Shown: piece after piece, positions 63,060 to 64,000 of the stretch
Layout of the letters: every line of letters begins with the position of its first letter
Numbering within the stretch: the first letter of the stretch is position 1
From: Parelaphostrongylus tenuis
Taxonomy: Eukaryota > Nematoda > Chromadorea > Rhabditida > Metastrongylidae
Assembly: GCA_019055375.1 (NCBI GenBank)
Contig: JAHQIW010005573.1
Span: 1-64,000, forward strand
Direction: 5' to 3'
DNA: 64,000 nt
Notes under the pieces: model-generated
The model's input: only the letters and a program-made list of their open reading frames with translations
What the model was told of the DNA's origin: nothing
The model's database searches: none
Position numbers and translations under genes: made by a program

Positions 63060-64000
63060 TTTGGGCCTAAACTATATATCCAAAAGGCTTCCAAGTCTTA
63101 AGCGCTGATGTTTCTGATTCCTGTGCAAGGATCGTGAATTGAACGTCGAAATCTACCCATTTATGCTTTTGTTTCTTATGCGTGCCTAGTGGGGTTTTTG
63201 GGTCGGAGTTACGTTTCCCAGCTAGGTGCTCTTTTACGCGGATGCAGAGTGTTCTACCCCGCTTCGCCAAAACATTCATCCCCGCATGCCTCGCAAGAGA
63301 TCAGCTTAATTGTACCAGATTTCATGCAGTCGCCGTCCCTGGCGTTTGGTCAAACTTTGCAGTTTTCGTTTCGCAGAGGCGGTCATACAGTCGGTTGAGG
63401 ACTTAATTGGCGCTTTAGTGTATTCGGTGGTATCTCGACTAGTCCTACCAAACTATCCAAGCCCGCTCTTTTCAACGAGCGTTTAATTGCTGTACTTACT
63501 TTGTTAGAGATAAAAGGTAGGATGAATGGAACTTTATCCTCGCTAGGCCTTCCGTTTGGCATTGCCGAATTTTCTCTAATCCTAACCTGAGGAGCCCCAC
63601 CTTGTTTTAGCCATTGAAGGTGACTATTTTTCGCGCCAAGCTTCGGAACTCTATCTTATGTTCTTTTCCTGTGCACACACTAACAGCTGTTCAAGACATG
63701 TTTTTCATAAGTCCGCATTTTGTGTGCGACGGATGAGAAGATAGGTAATGGACCAGGATGTTTTTGTTGCTTGGCTTGCGGTACCACTTTGTGGTGTAGG
63801 AGTTCTCGGATAGGTTGATTTGTACGTTCAAAAATGGTAGCCAGTTTGACTTAGGTTTCTCAAAGGTGAATTATGCACTCTGACTGACAATTTAACAACT
63901 CAAAACATTTGTCCATCTCCTCTTGTGTTAAGCAGACGACAAAACAATCATCTATATACCTGCAGTAGAGTAACGGCCGATGATCGATTTTTGGGGCCTC
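63060..64000 (-). pseudogene. Penelope-like element, RT palm to GIY-YIG end (runs off the window)
   Basis: Read on the minus strand from the right edge: RPLLYCRYIDDCFVV, with the catalytic YIDD at 63947-63958, then LTQEEMDKCFELLN. After a frameshift come remnants of NWLPFLNV, SENSYTTKWYRKPSNK and SSHPSHTKCGLMKN, the RT-thumb signature of Penelope-like elements. Toward 63320-63070: ISCEACGDECFGEAG (the YIG of GIY-YIG reads CFG), then TLCIRVKEHLAGKR, TPLGTH and FTILAQESETSALKTW, the GIY-YIG endonuclease domain. Several frameshifts mean this copy is dead. Penelope-like elements reverse-transcribe their own RNA and often carry hammerhead ribozymes, which matters given the repeats in this window. 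Confidence 0.85.

Overview
The window looks like nuclear DNA of a clade V parasitic nematode, most likely a hookworm or close strongylid. It is AT-rich and dominated by introns and decayed mobile elements. Splice acceptors are of the nematode TTTTCAG type. The only long genes I can rebuild are nematode-specific Srt-class chemoreceptors, and the RTE, mariner and Penelope-like relics fit hookworm repeats. The species call is inference; I could run no search.

Coding content: two paralogous srt-like seven-transmembrane receptor genes lie in tandem on the minus strand. Gene A runs from 56621 down to 40574 and gene B from 31651 down to 15563. Each has nine short exons (59 to 150 bp) spread over about 16 kb, with matching phases and GT-AG sites. 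They predict intact proteins of 324 and 327 residues, about 78% identical over exons 1-8 by hand count. Almost none of these exons shows up as an obvious long ORF. A further minus-strand exon of an unrecognised gene is likely at 8186-8425, with a possible terminal exon at 6943-7049.

Mobile elements: a full-length RTE retrotransposon (35657-39010, minus) sits between the two receptor genes with a 10 bp target duplication and a single frameshift in a homopolymer. It is flanked by older RTE fragments; others lie at 3.2-4.45 kb and 9.9-10.6 kb. At least six mariner relics are present, including a tail-to-tail inverted derivative (10947-11513) and two that look internally deleted (44 kb, 60 kb). 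A Penelope-like element with a YIDD reverse transcriptase motif and a GIY-YIG relic runs off the right edge on the minus strand. Two tRNA-headed SINE families occur; one shares its 3' tail with an RTE relic.

Most notable: repeats throughout the window carry hammerhead self-cleaving ribozyme cores. Family R1 (250-275 bp units) has three tandem complete motifs at 14090-14639 (minus) and one at 32459-32507 (plus). Family R2 (306-319 bp units) has a complete minimal motif at 22763-22805 and decayed copies at 26, 41, 54-55 and 61.6-62.3 kb. Family R3 (18 and 59 kb) forms palindromes with ribozymes on opposite arms. A possible fourth type is at 1.6 and 19.1 kb. The organisation resembles retrozymes, non-autonomous circular-RNA retroelements thought to be mobilised by reverse transcriptases such as those of Penelope-like elements, one of which lies in the same window.
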